Source: JAKOWB01 sp038363005
GTDB lineage: Bacteria > Pseudomonadota > Alphaproteobacteria > Kiloniellales > JACOMY01
Direction: 5' to 3'
DNA length: 64,000 nt
Assembly: GCA_038363005.1 (NCBI GenBank)
Contig: JBBQBI010000023.1
Coordinates: 25,778-89,777 of the forward strand
The translations under genes were made by a program, and so were the position numbers. Positions 27,087 to 36,876 of this stretch are shown here, piece by piece. Under the pieces are notes generated by a model that searched no databases, had not been told where the DNA came from, and worked only from the letters and a program-made list of their open reading frames with translations. How positions within the stretch are numbered: the stretch's first letter is position 1; every line of letters begins with the position of its first letter.

Positions 27087-27971
27087 ATGCAGCGCTGGGG
27101 CGTGCTGGCGGCGATCCTGTCCTCAACCCTCGGCGGCACCACTATTGTCGCCACGCGCTACCTGGCCGGATCCGTCAGCCCGGAGATGCTGGGAACGCTG
27201 CGCTTCGGGATGGCCGGCTTCCTGATGCTGCCGCTGGCAATGCGTCAGAGCCGGGCCAGGCTGGCGCCGCGCGAACTCGCCCGGCTGATCGCGCTGGGCC
27301 TGCTGTGTTTCACCGCGCAGCCGCTGCTGTTCAACACCTCGCTGCTCTACACCACGGCGCCGCGTGCCGCGCTGGCCATGTCGACCATGCCGCTGCTGAC
27401 CATGCTGCTGGCGGCGGCGGTCGGGGTCGAGCGCCTGACGCTGCGGCGCAGCTTCGGGGTGCTGCTGGCCATGGGCGGCGTGGCGCTGGCGCTGCTCGCC
27501 GGATTGAGCAGCGCGCCGCCGGACGCCTGGCTGGGCGACCTGATCATGCTGGGCAGCGCCAGTGCCATGGCGATCTTCAACATCGCCTGCCGGCCGCTGG
27601 TGGGGAAGGTGGGCGTGGCGCCCTTCACCTCCAGCTGCATGCTGCTGGGCGTCCTGGTGATGGAGGTGCTGGCCGGCAGCGGCGGCGGCTTCGCCCTGCT
27701 GGCTGGCTTCAGCAGCGACACCTGGACGGCCATTGTCTACCTCGGTGTCGTCGGCGGCGTCGGCACTTTCCTGCTCTGGTCCTTCGCCCTGAAGCACGCG
27801 TCGCCGACGCTGGTCACGGTGTCGGTCACGCTAAACCCGGTGGTCGCCTCGCTGGCCGGCGTGTTCTGGCTGGACGAGCCTGTGGGTCCGGAGCAACTGG
27901 TCGGCTTGGTGGCTGTCGGCTGCGGCATCTGGCTCACGGCTTCGCGCGGCAGAGTGCGCATGCCGGCTTGA
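27087..27971 (+). CDS. EamA/DMT-family transporter (second of a tandem pair)
   Basis: The 294-residue protein is a paralogue of the preceding gene, with the parallel motifs PRAALAMSTMPLLTMLLAAAV and SVTLNPVVASLAGVFWLDEP and ten membrane helices. The 7-bp spacing indicates a single transcript. The stop lies at the edge of the TGCA-rich promoter of the downstream box operon. A role in aromatic acid transport is possible from position alone, but nothing in the sequence shows it. Confidence 0.87.
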   Translation: MQRWGVLAAILSSTLGGTTIVATRYLAGSVSPEMLGTLRFGMAGFLMLPLAMRQSRARLAPRELARLIALGLLCFTAQPLLFNTSLLYTTAPRAALAMSTMPLLTMLLAAAVGVERLTLRRSFGVLLAMGGVALALLAGLSSAPPDAWLGDLIMLGSASAMAIFNIACRPLVGKVGVAPFTSSCMLLGVLVMEVLAGSGGGFALLAGFSSDTWTAIVYLGVVGGVGTFLLWSFALKHASPTLVTVSVTLNPVVASLAGVFWLDEPVGPEQLVGLVAVGCGIWLTASRGRVRMPA

Positions 27972-27974
27972 GAA

Positions 27975-28025
27975 TGCATTTTAATGCATGTTTAACCTTG
28001 CGCGAGAGAAAACATGCACTATACT
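27975..28025 (+). promoter_or_regulatory. box operon promoter with three TGCA operator motifs
   Basis: TGCA occurs at 27975, 27985 and 28015, that is, at offsets of 10 and 30 bases (whole helical turns). CATGTTT (27987-27993) and AAACATG (28010-28016) form an inverted repeat. A sigma70-like promoter can be drawn: TTGCGC at 27998-28003 and TATACT at 28020-28025, 16 bases apart, with the third TGCA just upstream of the -10 box. TGCA repeats are the known recognition element of BzdR/BoxR, benzoyl-CoA-responsive repressors. Their gene is not in this window. Confidence 0.6.
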
Positions 28026-28074
28026 TCCTATTACTGAGCCGGCGTCCAAGCCGTGCCGTGCTGGGGATCTGGCC

Positions 28075-29718
28075 ATGTTCTTCTTCGACCGCGCGCCCGA
28101 CAGCTACAAGCACTGGAAGCTCTCCTTCGACGGGTCCGTCGCCACTTTGGCGCTGGACGTCGACGAGACCGCCGGTTTGGTCCCCGGCTACGCGCTGAAG
28201 CTCAATTCCTACGACCTCGGCGTCGACATGGAGCTGCACGACGCGCTGCAGCGCATCCGCTTCGAGCATCCGGAGGTCGGCGCCGTGATGCTGACCTCGG
28301 CCAAGGAGCGCATGTTCTGCGCCGGTGCCAACATCTACATGCTGGGCCAATCGAGCCATGCCTGGAAGGTGAACTTCTGCAAGTTCACCAACGAGACGCG
28401 CAACGGCATCGAGGATGCCTCGGCCAACTCGGGCCTCAAGTTCCTGGCAGCGGTGAACGGCACCTGCGCCGGTGGCGGCTACGAAGTGGCTCTGGCCTGT
28501 GACGAGATCTGGCTGGTCGACGATCGCAGCTCGGTGGTCAGCCTGCCCGAGGTGCCGCTGCTGGGCGTGCTGCCGGGCACCGGCGGCCTGACCCGCGTAG
28601 TCGACAAGCGCAAGGTACGCCGCGACCTGGCCGACATCTTCTGCACCAACGCCGATGGGCTGCGCGCCGACCGGGCCAAGGAATGGGGCCTGATCGACGC
28701 CGCGGCGCCGCCGTCGGAGTTCAAGGCCAAGACCCGGGCACGGGCGCAGGAACTGGCGGCGGCGAGTGACCGGCCGAAGGATGCCAAGGGCGTCGCCCTG
28801 CCGCCGTTGGAACGCCACGTCGCCGGGCAGCGCATCGACTATCCCTGGGTCGCTGTCGAGATCGACCCGGCCGGCCGCGTTGCCACCATCACCGTGACAG
28901 CGCCGGACTCTCCGCCGGCCGCTACGCCCGCGGCCATCCTGGCCGCCGGCGCCGACTGGTGGCCGCTGGCCATGGCGCGGCAGCTCGACGACGCCATCCT
29001 GACCCTGCGGCTGAACTACCTCGACGTCGGCCTCTGGCTGCTGCAGACGCGCGGCCCGGCGGCCTCGGTCCTGGCCGCCGACGCGGCGCTGGAGGCGCAC
29101 GCCGGCAACTGGTTCGTGCGCGAGGTGCGCGGCATGCTGCGGCGGACCTTGGCGCGCCTCGATGTCTCGGCGCGCAGCCTCTTCGCCGTGGTCGACCAGG
29201 ACTCCTGCTTCGCCGGCACCTTGGCCGAGCTGCTACTTGCGGCCGATCGCTCCTACATGCTGGACAACAGCGCCGAGGGCGGCAACGAGCAGCCGCGCGT
29301 GACGCTCTCGACCGCCAACTTCGGGGGCTATCCCACCGTGGCCGGACGCAGCCGCCTGGTCGGCCGCTTCAATGACGTGGCCAAGGCCGAAGCGCTGCGG
29401 CCGCTGATCGGCCAGGCACTGGGTGTCGAGGCAGCGCGCGACGCCGGCTTGGTGACGCTGACCCCCGACGAGCTGGACTGGGAAGACGAACTGCGCCTGG
29501 GTATTGAGGAGCGCGCCAGCCTGTCGCCCGACGCGCTGACCGGCCTGGAGGCAAACCTTCGCTTCGCCGGGCCCGAGACGCTGGAGAGCAAGATCTTCAG
29601 CCGCCTCTCGGCCTGGCAGAACTGGATCTTCATTCGCCCCAACGCGGTTGGCGAACAGGGCGCGCTGAAGCGCTTCGGCAGCGGCAGCAAGGCGAACTTC
29701 GATTGGCAGAGGGTTTAA
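28075..29718 (+). CDS. boxC: 2,3-epoxybenzoyl-CoA dihydrolase (benzoyl-CoA-dihydrodiol lyase)
   Basis: BoxC hydrolytically opens 2,3-epoxybenzoyl-CoA to 3,4-dehydroadipyl-CoA semialdehyde and formate. The 547-residue protein has a crotonase core in the first half (AKERMFCAGANIYMLG, VNGTCAGGGYEVALACDE, PLLGVLPGTGGLTRV) and a second crotonase-like half ending in QNWIFIRPNAVGEQGALKRFG, typical of BoxC (about 550 residues). The frame extends 29 codons upstream into the promoter, but the ATG at 28075 begins the conserved part. boxB follows after 4 bp. Confidence 0.95.
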   Translation: MFFFDRAPDSYKHWKLSFDGSVATLALDVDETAGLVPGYALKLNSYDLGVDMELHDALQRIRFEHPEVGAVMLTSAKERMFCAGANIYMLGQSSHAWKVNFCKFTNETRNGIEDASANSGLKFLAAVNGTCAGGGYEVALACDEIWLVDDRSSVVSLPEVPLLGVLPGTGGLTRVVDKRKVRRDLADIFCTNADGLRADRAKEWGLIDAAAPPSEFKAKTRARAQELAAASDRPKDAKGVALPPLERHVAGQRIDYPWVAVEIDPAGRVATITVTAPDSPPAATPAAILAAGADWWPLAMARQLDDAILTLRLNYLDVGLWLLQTRGPAASVLAADAALEAHAGNWFVREVRGMLRRTLARLDVSARSLFAVVDQDSCFAGTLAELLLAADRSYMLDNSAEGGNEQPRVTLSTANFGGYPTVAGRSRLVGRFNDVAKAEALRPLIGQALGVEAARDAGLVTLTPDELDWEDELRLGIEERASLSPDALTGLEANLRFAGPETLESKIFSRLSAWQNWIFIRPNAVGEQGALKRFGSGSKANFDWQRV

Positions 29719-29722
29719 GCCC

Positions 29723-31146
<1,424 letters not shown>

Positions 31147-31150
<4 letters not shown>

Positions 31151-32394
31151 ACACTCCGCTCAAGGTCGCGGTCGTCGGCGCCGGCCCGGCCGGGCTCTAT
31201 GCCGTCGAGCGCCTGGCGAAACAGCCGGGGGTCGAGATCGATCTGATCGAGCGGCTGGTCACGCCCTTTGGCCTGGTGCGCTATGGCGTCGCCGCCGACC
31301 ACCAGTCGACCAAGGGCGTGGCGCGCACCCTGGCGCGGCCGCTGGACAAGGGGCAGGCGGCCTTTCACGGCGGCGTGACGCTGGGCGAGACAGTCTCGCT
31401 GGCCGAGCTGCGTGAGCTCTATGACGCGGTGGTGCTGGCGACCGGCGCCGGGGTGGATCGCCGGCTTGATGTTCCTGGTGAGCATCTGCCGGGCGTCGTC
31501 GGCTCCGGCCGTTTCGTCGGCTGGCTGAACGCGCACCCTGATCATCTCGAGCGCCCGATCCCGTCGCGGCCGGTGCGTCAAGTCGTGGTGGTGGGCGCCG
31601 GCAACGTCGCCATCGACGTCGCCCGCATTCTGGCCAAGACGCCTGAAGAATTGGTGGCCAGTGACCTCGATCCCGAGATCGCGGCGGAGCTTGCGTCCTG
31701 GCCGCTGGAGCGCGTGACCTTCCTGATCCGGCGTGGGCCGGAGGAGATGCGCTTCACCCCGCCGGAGCTGGAAGAGCTCGGCAAGCTGGCGCGGGCGCAG
31801 CCGTTGGTGTCGGCGAACGATCTGCCGGCAGCGCAGGGAGAGGAGCCCAAGACCCTGACGCTGCTGCGCCGCTGGACTGGCGCCGCCGCGCGGCCGGTGA
31901 GCATCGCCTTTCGCTTTCATGCGGTGCCGGCCGCCTTCGAGGGCGACGGCGCACTGGAAGCGGTACGCCTGGCCGACGGCACTCGCCTGCCGGCCGACCT
32001 TGCTGTCACTTGCATCGGTTACGGCTGTGCGCCTCTGGCGGGCCTGCCGCTGGTCGAGGGGCGCCTGGCCAGGGCCGAAGGCGCGCTGCAGCCGGGGCTC
32101 TACGTCGTCGGCTGGGCGGGGCGCGGGCCGAGCGGCACGATCCCGACCAATCGCACGGAATCGCATCGCGTGGCCGAGGCGCTGCTGGCTGAGGTGGAGC
32201 CGGCCGGCAAGCCCGGCCGCGCGGGACTGTTGGCATTGATAAAGGCGCGCGGCGCGACGCCGGTGGACTGGGCCGGCTGGCAGGCCATCGAAGCGGCGGA
32301 GAAAGCGGCGGCTGTGGCACCAGCGCCCAGGCGCAAGCTGCGCGTGGGTTTCCCTCTCCCGCTTGTGGCGGGAGAAGGTGGCGAACGGCAGTGA
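31147..32394 (+). CDS. adrenodoxin-reductase-like ferredoxin--NADP+ reductase, likely BoxB electron donor module
   Basis: The 415-residue flavoprotein has an FAD motif VVGAGPAGLYAVERL at its N-terminus, FGLVRYGVAADH, a second nucleotide motif VVVVGAGNVAIDVARIL near residue 145, and the C-terminal GWAGRGPSGTIPTNR. These are the marks of FprA/adrenodoxin reductase, not of BoxA, which carries ferredoxin clusters and a plant-type FNR module. Its GTG overlaps the boxB stop (GTGA). The last ~14 residues (FPLPLVAGEGGERQ) are encoded by the left arm of a palindromic repeat. I infer that it feeds electrons to BoxB through a ferredoxin encoded elsewhere. Confidence 0.85.
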
Positions 32395-32487
32395 GCCGGG
32401 TGAGGGCGCTTGGTGCGAGTCTCGACACCTGCACCAACCGACCGCCCTCACCCCGACCCTCTCCCGCCAGAAGCGGGAGAGGGAGGA
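32351..32487. repeat. long palindromic element, copy 3 (type A), overlapping a CDS end
   Basis: The left arm CCCTCTCCCGCTTGTGGCGGGAGAAGG starts about 45 bases inside the reductase gene. The centre has GCCGGGTGAGGGCG and an inverted pair, TTGGTGCGAG and CTGCACCAA. The right arm CCCTCTCCCGCCAGAAGCGGGAGAGGG ends about 24 bases before the stop of convergent paaG. Confidence 0.78.
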
Positions 32488-32510
32488 CTGCGCCGTCGCC
32501 GCCTGATCCC

Positions 32511-33302
32511 TCACCGCTTCCCGGTGAACTTCGCAGGGCGCTTCTCCAGGAAGGCGGCGACGCCCTCGCGATAGTCCGGCGTCCGCCCGGCCGCACCCTG
32601 CAGGTCGCGCTCGAGACCGAGCTGGGCATCCAGGTCGTTGCCACCGCTGGCCTCCAGCGCCTGCTTGGTCAGCGCCAGGGCGACCGGCGGCAGGGCGGCC
32701 AGCTTCTGGCAAAGCGCCCTGGCGGTGAGCAGCAACTCGCCATCGTCGAGGACCTGCCAGATCATGCCCCAGTCGGCCGCCTGCTCGCCGGTCACCGGCT
32801 CGGCCAGCAGCAGCAGCGCGCGGGCGCGCGCCGCGCCGACCAGGCGGGGCAGGGTCCAGGTGCCGCCGGCATCGGGAATCAGCCCGATCCTGGTGGTGGA
32901 CTGCACGAAACGCGCCGCGCGACCGGCCACGACGATGTCGCAGGCCAGTGCCAGGTTGGCGCCGGCACCGGCGGCGACGCCATTGACCGCGCAGACCACC
33001 GGCTTGGGCAGCGTGCGCAGGGCACGTACCAGCGGGTTATAGAGGCTCTGCACCGAGCGACTGAGGTCCGGCACCTGGCCAGGCTCGAAGCGCCGCGCCG
33101 CCAGGTCCTGCCCGGCGCAGAACGCACGGCCGGCGCCGGTCAGCAGCACCGCACGACAGGACTCGTCGTCCCCCGCCGCCTGCAGCGCCGCGCGCAGCAG
33201 GCGATGCAGTTCCTCGGTGAAGGCGTTGAGGCGGTCGGGGCGGTTCAGCGTCAGGACGTGGTAGCCCTCGGCGCGCTCGATCAGCAGCGGTGCGTCGGTC
33301 AT
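32511..33302 (-). CDS. paaG: 2-(1,2-epoxy-1,2-dihydrophenyl)acetyl-CoA isomerase-type crotonase (PaaG)
   Basis: The 263-residue crotonase shows the PaaG block pattern: GRAFCAGQDLA, SLYNPLVRALRTLPKPVV, NGVAAGAGANLALACDIV, GLIPDAGGTWTLPRLVG with the catalytic Asp, and the ending EGVAAFLEKRPAKFTGKR. PaaG also moves the double bond of 3,4-dehydroadipyl-CoA to the 2,3 position, which is the step needed after BoxC and the aldehyde dehydrogenase BoxD. It faces the box operon and is divergent from the fused hydratase/dehydrogenase, so it fits a benzoate-to-3-oxoadipyl-CoA route. Confidence 0.85.
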   Translation of the reverse strand: MTDAPLLIERAEGYHVLTLNRPDRLNAFTEELHRLLRAALQAAGDDESCRAVLLTGAGRAFCAGQDLAARRFEPGQVPDLSRSVQSLYNPLVRALRTLPKPVVCAVNGVAAGAGANLALACDIVVAGRAARFVQSTTRIGLIPDAGGTWTLPRLVGAARARALLLLAEPVTGEQAADWGMIWQVLDDGELLLTARALCQKLAALPPVALALTKQALEASGGNDLDAQLGLERDLQGAAGRTPDYREGVAAFLEKRPAKFTGKR

Positions 33303-33397
33303 GAAGCTTCCTTGCGGCTCCTCGGCGGCTGCGCCGCCTGCGGCCGGGATGACGGTTTGTGCTATGTGAGCGGCAGCCTAGCAGGAGCCATCGCAGA

Positions 33398-35515
33398 ATG
33401 AGTCAGTCCTCTCCCGTCCGCGTCGAACGGCGCGGCGCCATTGCCGTGATCCTGGTCGATAACCCGCCGGTCAACGCCCTTTCGCAGGCGGTGCGGGCTG
33501 GGCTGCGGGCCGCGCTGGAACAGGTCGCCGCCGACCCGGCCATCGCCGCGGTGGTCCTCGCCGGCGCCGGGCGCAGCTTCCCGGCCGGCGCCGACATTCG
33601 CGAGTTCGGCAAGCCCCTGCTGGAGCCGAGCCTGCCGGCAGTCATCGCCGCGCTCGACGCGCTGCTCAAGCCGACGGTGGCGGCGCTGCACGGCAACGCG
33701 CTGGGCGGCGGCTGCGAAGTGGCGCTGGCCTGTGACCGGCGGATCATGGCGCCCGGCGCCGGCATCGGCCTGCCGGAGGTGAAGCTCGGCATCCTGCCGG
33801 GCGCCGGCGGCACGCAGCGCCTGCCGCGCCTGGTCGGCGCGCCAGTGGCGCTGGAGCTGGTCAGCAGCGGTCGTCGCCTGGGCGCTGCCGAGGCGGTGTC
33901 ACTGGGTCTCGCCGATGCCGTGGCAGAGGGCGATCTCATTGGGGCCGCGGTGGCCGCGGCGGAAGGACTGCTGCGCAATCCGCCGGGCCCGCGGGTCTCG
34001 GCGCGCGCCGTGGCGCCTTTCGATGCGGAAGCCTTCGCCAAGGCGCAAGGCGAGGTGAAGCGCCGCGCGCGTGGCCAGCTCTCGCCGGTCAAGGCGGGTG
34101 AGGCGGTGGCGCTGGCGGCGCGCCTGCCCTTCGAAGAGGGCCTGGCGGCCGAGCGTGCCATCTTCGCCGAGCTGGTGATCAGCGATCAGGCCAAGGCCCT
34201 GCGCCACGTTTTCTTCGCCGAGCGTGAGGCACCCAAGGTCGAAGGCCTCGCCGCCGTGCCGCGCGCCCACGCCACGGTCGGTGTGATCGGTGGCGGCACC
34301 ATGGGTAGCGGCATCGCCGCAGCCTGTGCCGATGCTGGCCTGACGGTCCGGCTGGTGGAGACCGACGCCACGGCCGCCGCGCGCGCCGCGGCGCGGCTTG
34401 AGGAGCTCTATGCTCGCCAGGTGAAGAGCGGCCGCCTTGCCGAGACGGTGCAGGCCGAGCGCCTGGGCCGCATCGCCTGCGGCGCTGACTTCGCCGTTCT
34501 GGGCGGGGTGGATCTAGTGATCGAGGCGGTGTTCGAGGACCTGGCGGTGAAACAGGAGGTCTTCCGGCGTCTCGACGCCGTGGCGCGCCCCGGCGCGGTG
34601 CTGGCGACCAACACCTCCTATCTCGACGTCGACGCCATCGCCGCTGTGACGGCGCGGCCGCAGGATGTCTGTGGCCTGCACTTCTTCAGCCCGGCCAACG
34701 TCATGCGATTGCTGGAGGTGGTGCGCGGCGCAGCGACCGCCGACGACACGCTGGCCACCGCCCTGGCGCTGGGCAAGCGCCTTGGCAAGCTGGCGGTGGT
34801 GGCACGCGTTGGCGAGGGCTTCATCGGCAACCGCATCTTCATGGCCTACCGCAAGCAGATGGAATTCCTGTTGGAGGAAGGCTGCCTGCCGCAGCAGGTG
34901 GATGCCGCGCTGGAGGCCTGGGGCCTGGCCATGGGGCCCTTCGCGGTCTTCGACCTGACGGGGCTGGAGATTGCCTGGAAGACGCGCCAGCGCCAGGCGG
35001 CCGCGCGCGACCCCCGCGCGCGCTACGTCGCCATCCCAGATCGCCTCTGCGAGGCCGGGCGCTTCGGTGCGAAGACCGGGCTCGGCTGGTATCGCCACGC
35101 CCCCGGTGCGCGGCGCGGCGAGGCAGATCCGGCGGTCGAGGCCATCATCGAAGCAGCGCGGGCGGAGAAGGGCATCGTGCCGCGCGCCTTCAGCGACGCC
35201 GAAATCCAGTCGCGCGCGCTGGCGGCCATGGTGAACGAAGCCTGCCTCCTGCTGCAGGAGGGCATTGCCCAGCGCCCCTCCGACGTCGATGTCACGCTGG
35301 TGAACGGCTACGGCTTCCCGGCCTGGCGCGGCGGGCCGCTGTTCGCCGCCGAACAGCGGGGGCTGCCGGCGGCGCTGCGGGATGTCGAGGCGCTATGCGC
35401 GGCCTCGGGAATCGGTTACGCGCCAGCGCCGCTGCTGGTCGAGGCGGCCAGCGGCGGAAAGAGCTTAGCCACGGTGCTGCAGTCCTCCCTCTCCCCTGGG
35501 AGAGGGTCGGGGTGA
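33398..35515 (+). CDS. fused enoyl-CoA hydratase / 3-hydroxyacyl-CoA dehydrogenase (FadB/FadJ type)
   Basis: The 705-residue protein has an N-terminal crotonase domain with both catalytic Glu (GNALGGGCEVALACD and LPEVKLGILPGAGGTQ). An NAD-binding domain (VGVIGGGTMGSGIAAACADAG, near residue 295) and two HAD C-terminal domains follow, with the catalytic His in GLHFFSPANVM. It could hydrate 2,3-dehydroadipyl-CoA and oxidise the product to 3-oxoadipyl-CoA. ATG 33398 is preceded by AGGAG. The final residues (SSLSPGRGSG) are read from a palindromic repeat. A thiolase partner is not in this window. Confidence 0.93.
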   Translation: MSQSSPVRVERRGAIAVILVDNPPVNALSQAVRAGLRAALEQVAADPAIAAVVLAGAGRSFPAGADIREFGKPLLEPSLPAVIAALDALLKPTVAALHGNALGGGCEVALACDRRIMAPGAGIGLPEVKLGILPGAGGTQRLPRLVGAPVALELVSSGRRLGAAEAVSLGLADAVAEGDLIGAAVAAAEGLLRNPPGPRVSARAVAPFDAEAFAKAQGEVKRRARGQLSPVKAGEAVALAARLPFEEGLAAERAIFAELVISDQAKALRHVFFAEREAPKVEGLAAVPRAHATVGVIGGGTMGSGIAAACADAGLTVRLVETDATAAARAAARLEELYARQVKSGRLAETVQAERLGRIACGADFAVLGGVDLVIEAVFEDLAVKQEVFRRLDAVARPGAVLATNTSYLDVDAIAAVTARPQDVCGLHFFSPANVMRLLEVVRGAATADDTLATALALGKRLGKLAVVARVGEGFIGNRIFMAYRKQMEFLLEEGCLPQQVDAALEAWGLAMGPFAVFDLTGLEIAWKTRQRQAAARDPRARYVAIPDRLCEAGRFGAKTGLGWYRHAPGARRGEADPAVEAIIEAARAEKGIVPRAFSDAEIQSRALAAMVNEACLLLQEGIAQRPSDVDVTLVNGYGFPAWRGGPLFAAEQRGLPAALRDVEALCAASGIGYAPAPLLVEAASGGKSLATVLQSSLSPGRGSG

Positions 35516-35600
35516 GGGACGTTGGTGCGACTCTCAGTCAGCCGCACCAACGTCCCTCACCCGCTCGCTGCGCTCGCACCCTCTCCCAGGGGAGAGGGAT
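35484..35600. repeat. long palindromic element, copy 4 (type A), overlapping a CDS end
   Basis: The left arm CCCTCTCCCCTGGGAGAGGG begins about 30 bases inside the fused hydratase/dehydrogenase gene and provides its stop codon. The centre is the perfect pair GTTGGTGCG and CGCACCAAC. The right part has CCGCTCGCTGCGCTCGCACCCTCTCCC and GGGGAGAGGG. It ends two bases before the stop codon of the convergent M20 deacylase. Confidence 0.78.
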
Positions 35601-35601
35601 A

Positions 35602-36876
35602 TCAACTCCTCTCCACCCCGCACCAGTCGGCGATGAAGAGCGCGATGGCCTGCGTTACACGGAGCGTGGAGGACAAACTCACCCGCTCGTCGTAGCCGTG
35701 GATCGATTCCGCCTGCGGGCCGTAGACCAGGCCGGGGATGCCGGCGTAGAGGCCGAAGAAGCGGGCGTCCGTGGTGCCGGTCAGCGCCTTCTGCTGCAGC
35801 GCCTGGCCGGTCACCGCGCGGTGGCTGCGCTCCAGCGCGGCGATCTGCGCATCGGCGTCGGTCAGCACGTAACCCTCGGCCTGGAAGCCGTGATAGACGA
35901 TCTCCGGCGGGGTGTTGGCTAGGTAGGGATTGGCCTGCGCTGCCTGGCGCACGCAGTCCTCGATCTCGTGGCGGATGGTCGCCAGGTCGCTGCCGGGGTA
36001 GAGACCGCAGCGCACGTCGAAGGTGCACCAGGCCGGCACGCTGGAGGTCCAGTCGCCGCCCTCGATGCGGCTGACCACCAGGTTCAGCGGATGCTCGATG
36101 CCGGCGAAGGCCGGGTGCTTCTGGGCGTTCCAGCGCGCCTCCAGCGCGTGCAGCGCCTGCATCAGCGGATAGGCAGCCTCGATGGCGTTGGCGCCACTGC
36201 CGGCGACGGCGACATGCACCGGCCGGCCGCGCAGCTTGACCTGCAGCCACATGACGCCGACCTGCGCCTTGGCCAGGGCCTCGCTCATCGGCTCGGGGAT
36301 CACCGCCGCCTCGGCGCGATAGCCACGCGCCAGGCAGGCCAGCGCGCCGTTGCCAGTGCACTCCTCCTCGATCACCGACTGCAGGTAGATGTCGGCGGTG
36401 GGTGCCAACTTCAGGCGCTGCAGCGCCTTGAAGGCATAGAGCGCGGCCACCAGGCCGGCCTTCATGTCGCCGCCGCCGCGGCCATAGAGCCAGTCGCCCT
36501 CGACATGCGGCTGGAAGGGCGGCTTGGACCAGAGCTCGATAGGGCCGGTCGGCACCACGTCGATATGGCCGTTGAGGATCAGCGAGCGACCCCGGGGATC
36601 GGGCGCACGGTGTGCGCCGACTACATTCCAGGCGTCGTCGTAGGAGACCGCCACTGGCGAGAAGCCTGGCAGATGGCGGATGTCGTCGAGCTCCACCTTA
36701 AAGCGGTCGACCGCCAGGCCGGCGGCGCGGTAGGCGCGGGCCATCACGTCCTGCGCCGGTGCCTCGCGGCCGCGCAGCGAGGGCAGGGCGGTGAGGTCGC
36801 TGGTGAAGCGGGTCTGCTCCTCGAAGCCATCGGCCACCGCGGTCTTGATGCGGTCGGTCAGCGCACTGTCTATCAT
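35602..36876 (-). CDS. M20 family deacylase (ArgE/DapE-like)
   Basis: The 424-residue zinc hydrolase has the M20 ligands in order: His and Asp in LNGHIDVVP, bridging Asp in GRGGGDMKAG, catalytic Glu pair in IEEECTGNGA, Glu in VIPEPMSE, and His near the C-terminus in SIHGYDERV. It belongs to the ArgE/DapE group whose members remove N-acyl groups from amino acids; no arginine or lysine pathway genes are next to it. It starts with a 4-bp overlap to the upstream DMT transporter (ATGA), so the pair may act on, then export or import, one compound. Confidence 0.87.
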   Translation of the reverse strand: MIDSALTDRIKTAVADGFEEQTRFTSDLTALPSLRGREAPAQDVMARAYRAAGLAVDRFKVELDDIRHLPGFSPVAVSYDDAWNVVGAHRAPDPRGRSLILNGHIDVVPTGPIELWSKPPFQPHVEGDWLYGRGGGDMKAGLVAALYAFKALQRLKLAPTADIYLQSVIEEECTGNGALACLARGYRAEAAVIPEPMSEALAKAQVGVMWLQVKLRGRPVHVAVAGSGANAIEAAYPLMQALHALEARWNAQKHPAFAGIEHPLNLVVSRIEGGDWTSSVPAWCTFDVRCGLYPGSDLATIRHEIEDCVRQAAQANPYLANTPPEIVYHGFQAEGYVLTDADAQIAALERSHRAVTGQALQQKALTGTTDARFFGLYAGIPGLVYGPQAESIHGYDERVSLSSTLRVTQAIALFIADWCGVERS

